Assembly: GCA_016793565.1 (NCBI GenBank)
Contig: JAEUMA010000201.1
Span: forward strand, 1 to 9,669
Direction: 5' to 3'
DNA: 9,669 nucleotides
DNA from: Rhizobiaceae bacterium
GTDB lineage: Bacteria > Pseudomonadota > Alphaproteobacteria > Rhizobiales > Rhizobiaceae
Shown one piece after another: positions 1 to 5,314 of the stretch (position 1 is the first letter of the stretch; each line of letters begins with the position of its first letter). The translations under genes were made by a program, and so were the position numbers. Under the pieces are notes generated by a model. It did not search any database and was not told where the DNA came from. It saw nothing but the letters and a program-made list of their open reading frames with translations.

Positions 1-79
1 AGGATACCTGCGCATCCGTCGGCTCAAGCCGCCAGATGGACTGCAATGTGTCGGCTACCACAATCGGGTCCAGGGCCAT
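1..79 (-). CDS. 5' end of an unidentified leftward gene (partial)
   Basis: An ATG on the minus strand at 79-77 opens a frame that stays open for 26 codons to the left edge. Its N-terminus begins MALDPIVVADTLQSIW. A good ribosome binding site (GAGGAAG, complement of 86-92) lies 6 bases upstream of the ATG, which is the main support that this is a true start. Only the N-terminus is visible, so no family can be assigned. A short helix followed by an R-L-E-P stretch is loosely reminiscent of the N-terminal segment of the methyltransferase at 356, but the similarity is too weak to use. The gene is divergent from that methyltransferase and probably belongs to the same polysaccharide region (inference). 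Confidence 0.65.
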   Translation of the reverse strand, partial: MALDPIVVADTLQSIWRLEPTDAQVS

Positions 80-355
80 GTCTCTCTTCCTCGTTCCGCC
101 GCCAGCCCTTGCATGCGCAAAAACCGCGGCCCATTAAAGCCTGTCGATACTATGAACTTCGCTATACCAAAGCAAGCCCCCCTCCTCCGATGTTCAGAGG
201 AAGGAAACCGCCTAGCCAAACTTGCGGACATCATGAAGCGAAAGGCTCGTCAATAGCCGAAGCCGTTGACGGCACTCCGAAATTGCTCTTCTCCCATGCC
301 TAAACGAGTGTCGGAAGGCCTGTGATGCCATTCTGCAACAGTGGAAGATTTGGAT
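80..355. other. Divergent intergenic region
   Basis: These 276 bases separate the leftward partial gene from the rightward methyltransferase. The stretch around 131-175 is richer in A and T than its surroundings and is the best place for promoter elements. I see no tRNA, no strong terminator and no convincing small gene; short open frames here lack ribosome binding sites and family signals. A TTGACG at 266-271 points towards the methyltransferase but has no acceptable -10 partner at normal spacing. Confidence 0.5.
147..175 (-). promoter_or_regulatory. Candidate promoter for the leftward partial gene
   Basis: On the minus strand, TTGCTT (complement of 170-175) and TAGTAT (complement of 147-152) are separated by exactly 17 bases. 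They match the sigma-70-type consensus at 3 of 6 and 4 of 6 positions. The element sits in the local A/T-rich patch and would give a leader of roughly 60 bases before the ATG at 79. This is a pattern match only. Confidence 0.3.
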
Positions 356-1342
356 ATGCTGAGCGAAACTGCCGTCGTCAACGCCTACCGGCTCATCCTG
401 GGCCGCGACCCGGAAAGCCCGGAGGTGGTCGCCTATCATCGCAGCCACCCGGACGAGGCCGTTCTGCGCAAGACCCTGCTTTCCAGCCCGGAGTTCGCAG
501 CGCTTTACGACCAGCTCGGGGACGCCGAGCTGAAGCTGAATTCCGACCGTGACGCGCTCCCACCGGCAGCAAGGGTCGAGGTGGAGGCGCAGGGCGAGGC
601 TGGCGCCACCCTATGGGCGCGGGTCGCCAAGTCCTGGACCGAGATGGGGCAGAGCGTTCCGCATTGGTCCGTCCTGACCTTCGACCAGTTCCGGCCGGAG
701 GCGCTGGAGGAAAACCGCGCCGTCTTCGAAAACAGCGCCGAGATCGACGGCCGGCTGGTCGATGCCGCTCTCGAACGGTTCGCCGGCGGATCTTCGCCCG
801 CGAAAGCAAAAACGCCTGCCCAGGCGACCTGCCTCGAAATCGGCTGTGGCGTAGGGCGCGCGACCCGGGCCCTGGCTCGGCGCTTCGGCAAGGTCGTGGG
901 CGTCGACATCTCCTCGGCGCATCTTGCCGTCGCCGACCAGGAACTCAAGCGGGCCGGCTTCCGCAATGTCGCGTTGCGCCACATGGCAAGGATCGAAGAT
1001 TACGAGACCTTGCCGCAAGTAGACTTCCTCTATTCGCGGATCGTCCTGCAGCACAATCCGCCGCCGGTGCAGGCAGCCATCCTGCGCACCGCCCTCTCCC
1101 GGCTGGCCCCGGGCGGCATCGCTCTCTTCCAGGTGGTCACCTACGCCCGCGACTATGCCTACGACGTCGCATCGGACCTGGCGCGGCAAGGCGGCATGGA
1201 GATGCATGTCCTGCCGCAGGCGACGGTCTTCGCCATCCTCGACGACAGCGGGGTGGTACCCGTGGAAGTCCAGGAAGACGACGCGGCCGGCGACGACGAA
1301 CGCTTCCGCTCGCATCTTTTTCTGGCCCAGAAACGCGGTTGA
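356..1342 (+). CDS. Class I SAM-dependent methyltransferase with an N-terminal helical domain
   Basis: This 328-residue protein probably transfers a methyl group from S-adenosylmethionine, by context to a sugar or other acceptor in surface-glycan synthesis (inference). Residues about 1-55 form a short helical segment (NAYRLILGRDPESPE, then LLSSPEF) that resembles DUF4214-type segments found in glycan-associated proteins. The Rossmann domain starts near residue 155: motif I is LEIGCGVG at 160-167 and the acidic loop after strand 2 is GVDIS at 182-186. It is followed by DFLYSRIVLQH and an LAPGGIALFQ strand, as in class I enzymes. I chose ATG 356 because GGAAG (342-346) lies 9 bases upstream; a GTG at 341 in the same frame would add 5 residues and has no clear ribosome binding site. 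The acceptor cannot be read from the sequence. Confidence 0.85.
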   Translation: MLSETAVVNAYRLILGRDPESPEVVAYHRSHPDEAVLRKTLLSSPEFAALYDQLGDAELKLNSDRDALPPAARVEVEAQGEAGATLWARVAKSWTEMGQSVPHWSVLTFDQFRPEALEENRAVFENSAEIDGRLVDAALERFAGGSSPAKAKTPAQATCLEIGCGVGRATRALARRFGKVVGVDISSAHLAVADQELKRAGFRNVALRHMARIEDYETLPQVDFLYSRIVLQHNPPPVQAAILRTALSRLAPGGIALFQVVTYARDYAYDVASDLARQGGMEMHVLPQATVFAILDDSGVVPVEVQEDDAAGDDERFRSHLFLAQKRG

Positions 1343-1411
1343 CGTGGGTTTTCGCAAAAAAAGCCGGCGGAAGGGCTTGCAGAATCGCTGCGAGTCACGC
1401 TGCATGAAACC

Positions 1412-1621
1412 ATGACCCGCGAAAGACCCACTTCCAGCAAGCGTGTGGCCCTGTTCAGACAGCGCCGCCGTGCCGACGGACGCATTCTGGTCAGCACGGA
1501 CCTGCCCGGAGATCTGATCGCTGCGGTCGACCAGATGAAGGTTGAGCGAGGCGTGGCCTCGCGCACCCCGATCATCGAAGAAGCATTGAGGTTCTATATC
1601 GAGCAGCAACAAAGGGCTTGA
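1412..1621 (+). CDS. Small ribbon-helix-helix DNA-binding protein (CopG-like)
   Basis: This 69-residue basic protein has an Arg/Lys-rich tail (residues 1-23) followed by one ribbon-helix-helix unit. The beta strand is RILVSTDLP (24-32), helix 1 is about DLIAAVDQMKVERG, and helix 2 is about RTPIIEEALRFYIEQQQ. Such proteins bind DNA as dimers and usually repress their own operon, act as antitoxins or help plasmid maintenance. No toxin gene is adjacent: the gene ends in a strong terminator and the next gene is repA-like, so a role in replicon copy control or partition is plausible but unproven. The ribosome binding site is weak. The frame starts 69 bases after the methyltransferase stop, so it may be co-transcribed with that gene. 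Confidence 0.7.
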   Translation: MTRERPTSSKRVALFRQRRRADGRILVSTDLPGDLIAAVDQMKVERGVASRTPIIEEALRFYIEQQQRA

Positions 1622-1624
1622 ATC

Positions 1625-1660
1625 AAGAGACCCCGCCGTTAGCCGCGGCGGGGTCTCTTT
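1625..1660 (+). terminator. Strong rho-independent-type terminator
   Basis: A perfect 14-bp stem pairs AAGAGACCCCGCCG (1625-1638) with CGGCGGGGTCTCTT (1646-1659) around a 7-base loop, and ends in a short T run. It starts 4 bases after the stop of the small ribbon-helix-helix gene. It should end transcription from the methyltransferase side and insulate the rep/par module. In the minus direction the hairpin is equally stable but lacks a good T tract. Confidence 0.85.
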
Positions 1661-1677
1661 AAAAGGCAGATAATTGG

Positions 1678-1740
1678 CTAGTTTTGGGGCTTTAGGGGCT
1701 GGCAAGCCAGCCTGGATGAGAGAAGCCTTCCCCAATCTAG
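1678..1740. repeat. Nested inverted repeats in the repA leader
   Basis: The outer arms are CTAG (1678-1681 and 1737-1740), followed inward by TTGGGG (1684-1689) pairing with CCCCAA (1730-1735). Inside is a perfect 7-base dyad, GGCTGGC (1697-1703) with GCCAGCC (1706-1712). GGCTT (1688-1692) can alternatively pair with AAGCC (1723-1727), so two foldings compete. There is no T tract, so it is not a terminator. Its place between a terminator and repA suggests a leader structure, operator or origin element (inference). Confidence 0.5.
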
Positions 1741-1744
1741 TCAA
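1716..1744 (-). promoter_or_regulatory. Candidate antisense promoter in the repA leader
   Basis: On the minus strand, TTGACT (complement of 1739-1744) is followed after 17 bases by TCTCAT (complement of 1716-1721), matching the consensus at 5 of 6 and 4 of 6. Transcription would run leftward through the inner dyad towards the hairpin at 1625-1659. That would make a short RNA antisense to any repA message starting upstream. This is a pattern match only. Confidence 0.22.
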
Positions 1745-1810
1745 GCGATCCTGATCCCGCAAGAGCGATTTTGCGGCCGGGTTTGCTTTTGTCCGCCGGT
1801 GAGCCCTCAC

Positions 1811-1815
1811 GGAGG
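1811..1815 (+). promoter_or_regulatory. Ribosome binding site deciding the repA start
   Basis: GGAGG lies 6 bases before ATG 1822. It is the clearest Shine-Dalgarno sequence in the window and argues against the in-frame TTG at 1771. Confidence 0.8.
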
Positions 1816-1821
1816 ACGACA

Positions 1822-2490
1822 ATGAACGGCTCTGATGCCGTCGGGCTGATTGCTGCCCGACGCAGGGATTTTATTGCCCCGATACGCCGCGGAAGCCTGC
1901 CAGCTGGCCACGCGGAACGATCCTTCTGGCGACCCACGACACGAACGCAGACGCGACGGATTCTACTGGCGGCCAAGCGCTACGAACTCACCCGCCGCGG
2001 CGGTGGCGAACGCAACGGTCCGCTCGGCCACGTCGCCCTCGAAGTCCTCGAGCTGATGGTCAACCTGGTCCATCACAGAAGCGGACGGCTGGAACCCTCC
2101 CTGGTGACGCTGATGCGGCTCCTGAAGCGTTCGCGCGACGCCATCGTGCGGGCGCTGCGCAACCTCAGAGCACACGGCTTCATCGACTGGATCCGGCGCT
2201 ACGTCTCATGCGAAGGTTCCGGACGGGGTCCGCAGGTCATGCAGACGGCGAACGCCTACCGCCTGAACCTGCCCCGACAGGCGAACAGACCCTCCCCTCC
2301 CCTCCCCGATGACTGGTCCTGCGAGCAGGAAAGACGCGGCACCGAACGCGAGGGCTGGAAAAACGGACTAAGCCGGGAGGAACTCCCATTCGAGGTGCTC
2401 GGTCATACCGCGCTTGCGGAAAGCCTTGCGCGCCTCGCTTTGCTGATCACCCAGCGTGAGTCCGCCCGCCAGCCGGAATCTCCTGGCTGA
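1822..2490 (+). CDS. repA: Winged-helix replication initiator candidate (RepA-like)
   Basis: This 222-residue protein is basic and has a winged-helix-like core at about residues 66-126. The sequence runs GPLGHVALEVLELMVNL, then SGRLEPSLVTLMRLLKRS as a likely helix-turn-helix, then RDAIVRALRNLRAHGFIDWIRR. This core matches my recollection of a family common on alphaproteobacterial plasmids and often labelled replication protein A or helix-turn-helix protein. The conserved GPQVxQTxNAYR stretch that follows is present as GPQVMQTANAYRL. The C-terminal part (about 155-222) is charged and less distinctive. Its place directly upstream of a repeat array and parAB fits an initiator, but a regulator of the module cannot be excluded. 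I rejected the TTG start at 1771. The symbol is by family resemblance and context, not by function. Confidence 0.65.
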   Translation: MNGSDAVGLIAARRRDFIAPIRRGSLPAGHAERSFWRPTTRTQTRRILLAAKRYELTRRGGGERNGPLGHVALEVLELMVNLVHHRSGRLEPSLVTLMRLLKRSRDAIVRALRNLRAHGFIDWIRRYVSCEGSGRGPQVMQTANAYRLNLPRQANRPSPPLPDDWSCEQERRGTEREGWKNGLSREELPFEVLGHTALAESLARLALLITQRESARQPESPG

Positions 2491-2505
2491 GTCCAATTCT
2501 ACCGA

Positions 2506-2526
2506 CCTTCGCGTGCTTGGCGAAGG
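2506..2526. repeat. Inverted repeat just after repA
   Basis: CCTTCGC (2506-2512) and GCGAAGG (2520-2526) form a perfect 7-bp stem with a 7-base loop, 16 bases after the repA stop. No T run follows, so it is at best a weak terminator or a structural boundary of the repeat array. Confidence 0.4.
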
Positions 2527-2540
2527 CAACGGGTCTGCAT

Positions 2541-2653
2541 TTACCGGGTAATGTGCCTTACCGGGTAAATGGAAATACCAGATATGGTCCTTAACCTGGT
2601 ATTTACGAAAACCGGGTAGTTCGGTTAATGGGATAACTCGACCAATCCGGTAA
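2541..2653. repeat. parS: Seven phased 17-bp repeats, candidate parS centromere and par operator
   Basis: TTACCGGGTAA occurs exactly at 2541 and 2558. Related 11-mers follow in strict phase at 2575, 2592, 2609, 2626 and 2643, matching at 7, 8, 8, 7 and 7 of 11 positions. Motif positions 3 (A), 7 (G), 9 (T) and 10 (A) are invariant in all seven. The core is an odd palindrome, ACC-N-GGT, that is 7 bp plus a 10-bp spacer. Repeats 3 and 4 together also form a perfect 9-bp inverted repeat (2573-2581 with 2596-2604). The array ends 7 bases before the parA ATG, so the parA promoter must lie in or near it. From memory, the pTAR parS of Agrobacterium has 7-bp palindromes spaced by 10 bp. ParB is the likely binder; RepA iterons are the alternative. 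Confidence 0.75.
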
Positions 2654-2660
2654 GCCAAAA

Positions 2661-3323
2661 ATGCCCGTGATCGTTGTCGCCTCCTCGAAAGGAGGCGCAG
2701 GCAAATCGACGACGACAGTCGTGCTCGGCACCGAACTGGCCTATGCCGGCGCGGACGTGACCCTGCTCGATTGCGACCCCAACCGATCGCTCAGCCTGTG
2801 GGCGGCGAAAGCACCCTTGCCCGAACGCATCGGCGTCGTATCGGACATCACCGAATCAGCGGTGGTGCGAGTGATCAAGGAACATGACGCCGACGGCCGC
2901 ATCGTCATCGTCGATCTGGAAGGCATCGCCTCGCGCATGGTCTCGCGTGCGATCTCGCAGGCCGATCTTGTCCTGATCCCCATGCGTGCGACCGTCCTCG
3001 ACGCCACCATCGGCGTCCGCTCGATCGCGCTGATCGCCGAGGAGGAAGAAGCGCTGGGCCGCAACATCGCTCACGCAGTCGTCTTCACGATGACGCGTGC
3101 GATCCGCTCCAAGCAGCAGAACGGCATCGAGGCGTCCCTGCGGCGCCAAGGCGTCAGCATCATCGAGCCGCCGCTGATGGAACGGGCCGCGTTTTCCGCC
3201 CTGTTCGAATTCGGGGGCAATCTGCGCAGCATCCCCGAACAGGGAAACATGCAAGGCGCCATCGAGAACGCGGCCGCTTTTGCCGCTGCCGTCTACGGCG
3301 AGTTACGCGGAGCACTTCAATGA
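2661..3323 (+). CDS. parA: ParA-type partition ATPase (small, type Ib)
   Basis: This is a 220-residue Walker-type ATPase that would move or position the replicon on the nucleoid in response to its DNA-bound partner. The deviant Walker A motif is KGGAGKST at residues 10-17, with the signature lysine K10 and catalytic K15. The A' motif is LLDCDPN at 35-41 and Walker B is IVIVDLEG at 81-88. The ADLVLIPMRATVLD segment (101-114) is typical of the ParA/MinD family. There is no N-terminal DNA-binding domain, which together with the length fits type Ib. It overlaps parB by ATGA, so the two are translationally coupled. The ribosome binding site is weak (GGTAAG at 2649-2654, inside the last repeat), so a protein bound at the array could affect translation as well as transcription (inference). 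Confidence 0.93.
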   Translation: MPVIVVASSKGGAGKSTTTVVLGTELAYAGADVTLLDCDPNRSLSLWAAKAPLPERIGVVSDITESAVVRVIKEHDADGRIVIVDLEGIASRMVSRAISQADLVLIPMRATVLDATIGVRSIALIAEEEEALGRNIAHAVVFTMTRAIRSKQQNGIEASLRRQGVSIIEPPLMERAAFSALFEFGGNLRSIPEQGNMQGAIENAAAFAAAVYGELRGALQ

Positions 3324-3619
3324 ACGATTTTTCGATCGATCTCGCGTCGCTGAAGAGGCGCGCCAAGCCGGGTTCGGAGACCAGCGTCGCCAAGACGGAC
3401 AAAGTAGCCGAGGCTCGCGGGTTCGTTCCGCGGGAACCCCAGGGCAGGAGAGGGCGGCCGAAAAGCCCCCGAACAGGCCAGGTTCATGCCAAGGTGATGC
3501 CGGAAGTGGCCGAACAGATCTCGGCCGAGGCCCGCCGCCAGGGCGTCCAGCAGGGCGTGCTTATCGAGAAGGCGTGGGAGCTCTATCGGGAGAAGCAGCG
3601 GGGGCTGAGCCGGAAATGA
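3320..3619 (+). CDS. parB: Ribbon-helix-helix centromere-binding protein (ParB/ParG-like)
   Basis: This 99-residue basic protein is the expected partner of the small ParA. Residues 1-50 are a charged, probably disordered tail with an Arg-rich patch (GRRGRPKSPR, 42-51); in this class the tail often contacts ParA. Residues about 54-93 form a ribbon-helix-helix unit: strand QVHAK, helix 1 from PEVAEQISAEARRQ, helix 2 from QGVLIEKAWELYREK. It would bind the repeat array upstream of parA, repress the operon and mark the centromere (family knowledge plus position). GGAG at 3309-3312 lies 7 bases before the ATG, and the start overlaps the parA stop. Its last 59 bases also lie opposite the 3' end of the leftward gene that follows. 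It is too short and of the wrong fold for a canonical chromosomal ParB. Confidence 0.85.
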   Translation: MNDFSIDLASLKRRAKPGSETSVAKTDKVAEARGFVPREPQGRRGRPKSPRTGQVHAKVMPEVAEQISAEARRQGVQQGVLIEKAWELYREKQRGLSRK

Positions 3620-5240
3620 TCCTACTATAGGCGATCAGGCCGGAAATGCTGTGCTGAACGTCGTCTATGCGGACGCGAAAGGAATCGTCGCGCGCGAAGA
3701 ATGATCCCAGTATCCGGTCCGGTTTGCGAAAATACATGGCGATCTCCGGCCAGAAATAGCTGTCCAGCAGGCGCGCGCCGCAAACGTTGAGAGCACGCCG
3801 AAACGCGGCCCTGTCGACCGCCTCGCCAAGGTGAGCGCTTGCAGAACCTTCCAGCCTGTCCAGCATCCCATCGGCGGCCGCCATCAGTTCCAGAAAGGTG
3901 GGCCGCATCGTCCGCGACGCGAGATCCCGCTCCAGAAAGGCTTCGAAGTTCCTGATCCCGAGCAGGAAATACTCGTCCCGCTGTCGGTATAGCGAGATCT
4001 CGCCGGTGAAATAGGCGATCCAGTGGTCCCGGAAGCGCCAGTATTCCGCCGCCGTGAAATGCGCTGCCGCGCGCTCTGCCATCGCCAGCCATCGCTCCTC
4101 GCCGGTCGCCCCGTAAAGGCGCACCAGCGCGAAGGCGGCTTCGCCGTCATAATAGACGATCCGGTTCTCTTCCTTGATCGACAGGTCGGGAAACTCCAAC
4201 ACATGGACGAACCTACCGGTCGCGGCATCCTGCATCCGCTCGATGCCGCGCGCCAGCCGGCGCGCCATCGTCAGCACGTAGCCGGCGTCGAAGACCCGGG
4301 CATACTCCGTCAGGGCCAGGACGAGGACCGCGTTTCCGCCCAGTTTCACCTCCCGTCCGCCATCGACCAGCATGGCGAATTCCTCACCCGCGCTATCTTC
4401 CATGACGGCTACGCGATCGCGGATCACGAATTTCAGGGCGCGGTCGATGGCGGCTTTCAGGCCCGGATCCGGGGCCTCTCTCCAGGCCTCGATCATGGCG
4501 TAAATGGTGCCCACATGGCGAACCATGTTGTAGGTCGGGATCGGGCGGTCGAAGCAGGGATAGTAGCCGTAGACGAAGCGGCCATCGGCGTCGACCTGCC
4601 TGGCTAGAAAGCCGGCGGCCTGCCCGACGAGGGTTTCGATCAGGGCCGGGGTAGGGTGCCCTACATCCCGCAGGCCTAGTCCTGGCCCGTTGGAGGCAAG
4701 CCTGTGCAGTCCCGTCTCATCCGAGAAGATCCCGTGCGTGCCGAACACCAGGACCGTTCCAGCCGTGCTCTCGATTTCGCTGCCGAAGCGGTCGGCCGCG
4801 TAGACGGCAAGGTTCTCGGTATTGAGGAGCGCATGGGAGGTGCGCGACAGGCCATCCTGAAGAATGGCGTTGGCGTTGAGTTCCTGCTCGAGCAGCGGCC
4901 GCTGCAACTTGGCGTCGAAGCAGAGGCCCTGACGAAAACGGCCGCGTGGCGTGCCTGCGAGGCGTTCGTTGAGCTGTGCGTCCGAAACCGCCTCCAACCT
5001 GTCGATCCAGTCGATCCGCAGCCAGCGGCCGGCCAGGGCATGCCGCGTCATTTCCAGGTGCAGGGCATCCGAGGCCAGCCGCCAGGCATCGTCGAAATCG
5101 GCCGCCACCGCATGGACGACGCGCGCGCGCTGCCCACCATCGCTGACCGAGAAGAACAGACAGAAGCCGAAACCCGCCGCCGGACGGCAAAGTCCTGCGA
5201 CCAAGGCTCGCGCCTGCTCCAGCCGTTGCGGTGAAACCAT
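3561..5240 (-). CDS. Predicted alpha/alpha-toroid protein of the glycan cluster, function unknown
   Basis: The protein has 559 residues from the chosen start. From about residue 195 onward it shows repeated helix-pair segments typical of (alpha/alpha)-toroid proteins such as six-hairpin glycosidases and sugar epimerases. Examples are PTYNMVRHVGTIYAMIEAW (235-253), LGGNAVLVLALTEYARVF (300-317), IVYYDGEAAFALVRLYG (361-377) and DEYFLLGIRNFEAFL (422-436). Residues 1-190 form a separate N-terminal part I do not recognise. No signal peptide or membrane segment is evident, so it is probably cytoplasmic. It may act on a sugar or glycan, but no reaction can be assigned. I chose ATG 5240 because AGGA lies 9 bases upstream; an open frame to 5438 would collide with the divergent gene. 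The last 19 residues, rich in Ala, Pro and Ser, are encoded opposite parB and look like a read-out tail. Confidence 0.75.
   Translation of the reverse strand: MVSPQRLEQARALVAGLCRPAAGFGFCLFFSVSDGGQRARVVHAVAADFDDAWRLASDALHLEMTRHALAGRWLRIDWIDRLEAVSDAQLNERLAGTPRGRFRQGLCFDAKLQRPLLEQELNANAILQDGLSRTSHALLNTENLAVYAADRFGSEIESTAGTVLVFGTHGIFSDETGLHRLASNGPGLGLRDVGHPTPALIETLVGQAAGFLARQVDADGRFVYGYYPCFDRPIPTYNMVRHVGTIYAMIEAWREAPDPGLKAAIDRALKFVIRDRVAVMEDSAGEEFAMLVDGGREVKLGGNAVLVLALTEYARVFDAGYVLTMARRLARGIERMQDAATGRFVHVLEFPDLSIKEENRIVYYDGEAAFALVRLYGATGEERWLAMAERAAAHFTAAEYWRFRDHWIAYFTGEISLYRQRDEYFLLGIRNFEAFLERDLASRTMRPTFLELMAAADGMLDRLEGSASAHLGEAVDRAAFRRALNVCGARLLDSYFWPEIAMYFRKPDRILGSFFARDDSFRVRIDDVQHSISGLIAYSRIISGSAPAASPDRAPTPSR
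3609..3648. repeat. Short direct repeat at the par/glycan junction
   Basis: GCCGGAAATG occurs at 3609-3618 and again at 3639-3648, 30 bases apart, spanning the parB stop. Between them, TGATCCTA (3617-3624) can pair imperfectly with TAG...GATCA (3628-3637). This is where the par operon meets the convergent glycan gene. It may be a duplication scar or chance. Confidence 0.4.
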
Positions 5241-5248
5241 TCGGGAGA

Positions 5249-5254
5249 ATCCTC
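5249..5254 (-). promoter_or_regulatory. Ribosome binding site deciding the toroid gene start
   Basis: The minus-strand sequence GAGGAT (complement of 5249-5254) sits 8 bases upstream of the ATG at 5240-5238. It supports this start over upstream in-frame starts and leaves a 74-base divergent gap before the next gene. Confidence 0.6.
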
Positions 5255-5314
5255 GTTGCGATAGCCGGGCCGCTTCCGCGAAGACGGCGTCCAAGCCATA
5301 GACCGGCCGGATCC

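Noticed and set aside
1412..1621. Toxin-antitoxin pair with the small ribbon-helix-helix protein as antitoxin
   Set aside because: No toxin frame lies on either side; the gene is followed at once by a terminator and preceded by the methyltransferase.
611..1822. Long minus-strand open frame (403 codons) across the methyltransferase and the small downstream gene
   Set aside because: It is antisense to a gene with clear methyltransferase motifs and crosses the perfect terminator hairpin. Its translation shows no recognisable family.
2524..2540. An eighth copy at the left end of the 17-bp array
   Set aside because: The in-phase sequence does not match. A partial match (AACGGGT) exists but is out of phase by 2 bases.
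2541..2653. The 17-bp repeats as a CRISPR array
   Set aside because: Repeats and spacers are far too short, the copies are degenerate, and no cas genes are present.
5231..5314. Extended GTG start at 5231 for the membrane protein
   Set aside because: It has no ribosome binding site, overlaps the start of the divergent toroid gene, and adds an Arg/Pro-rich stretch that does not look like a membrane-protein N-terminus.
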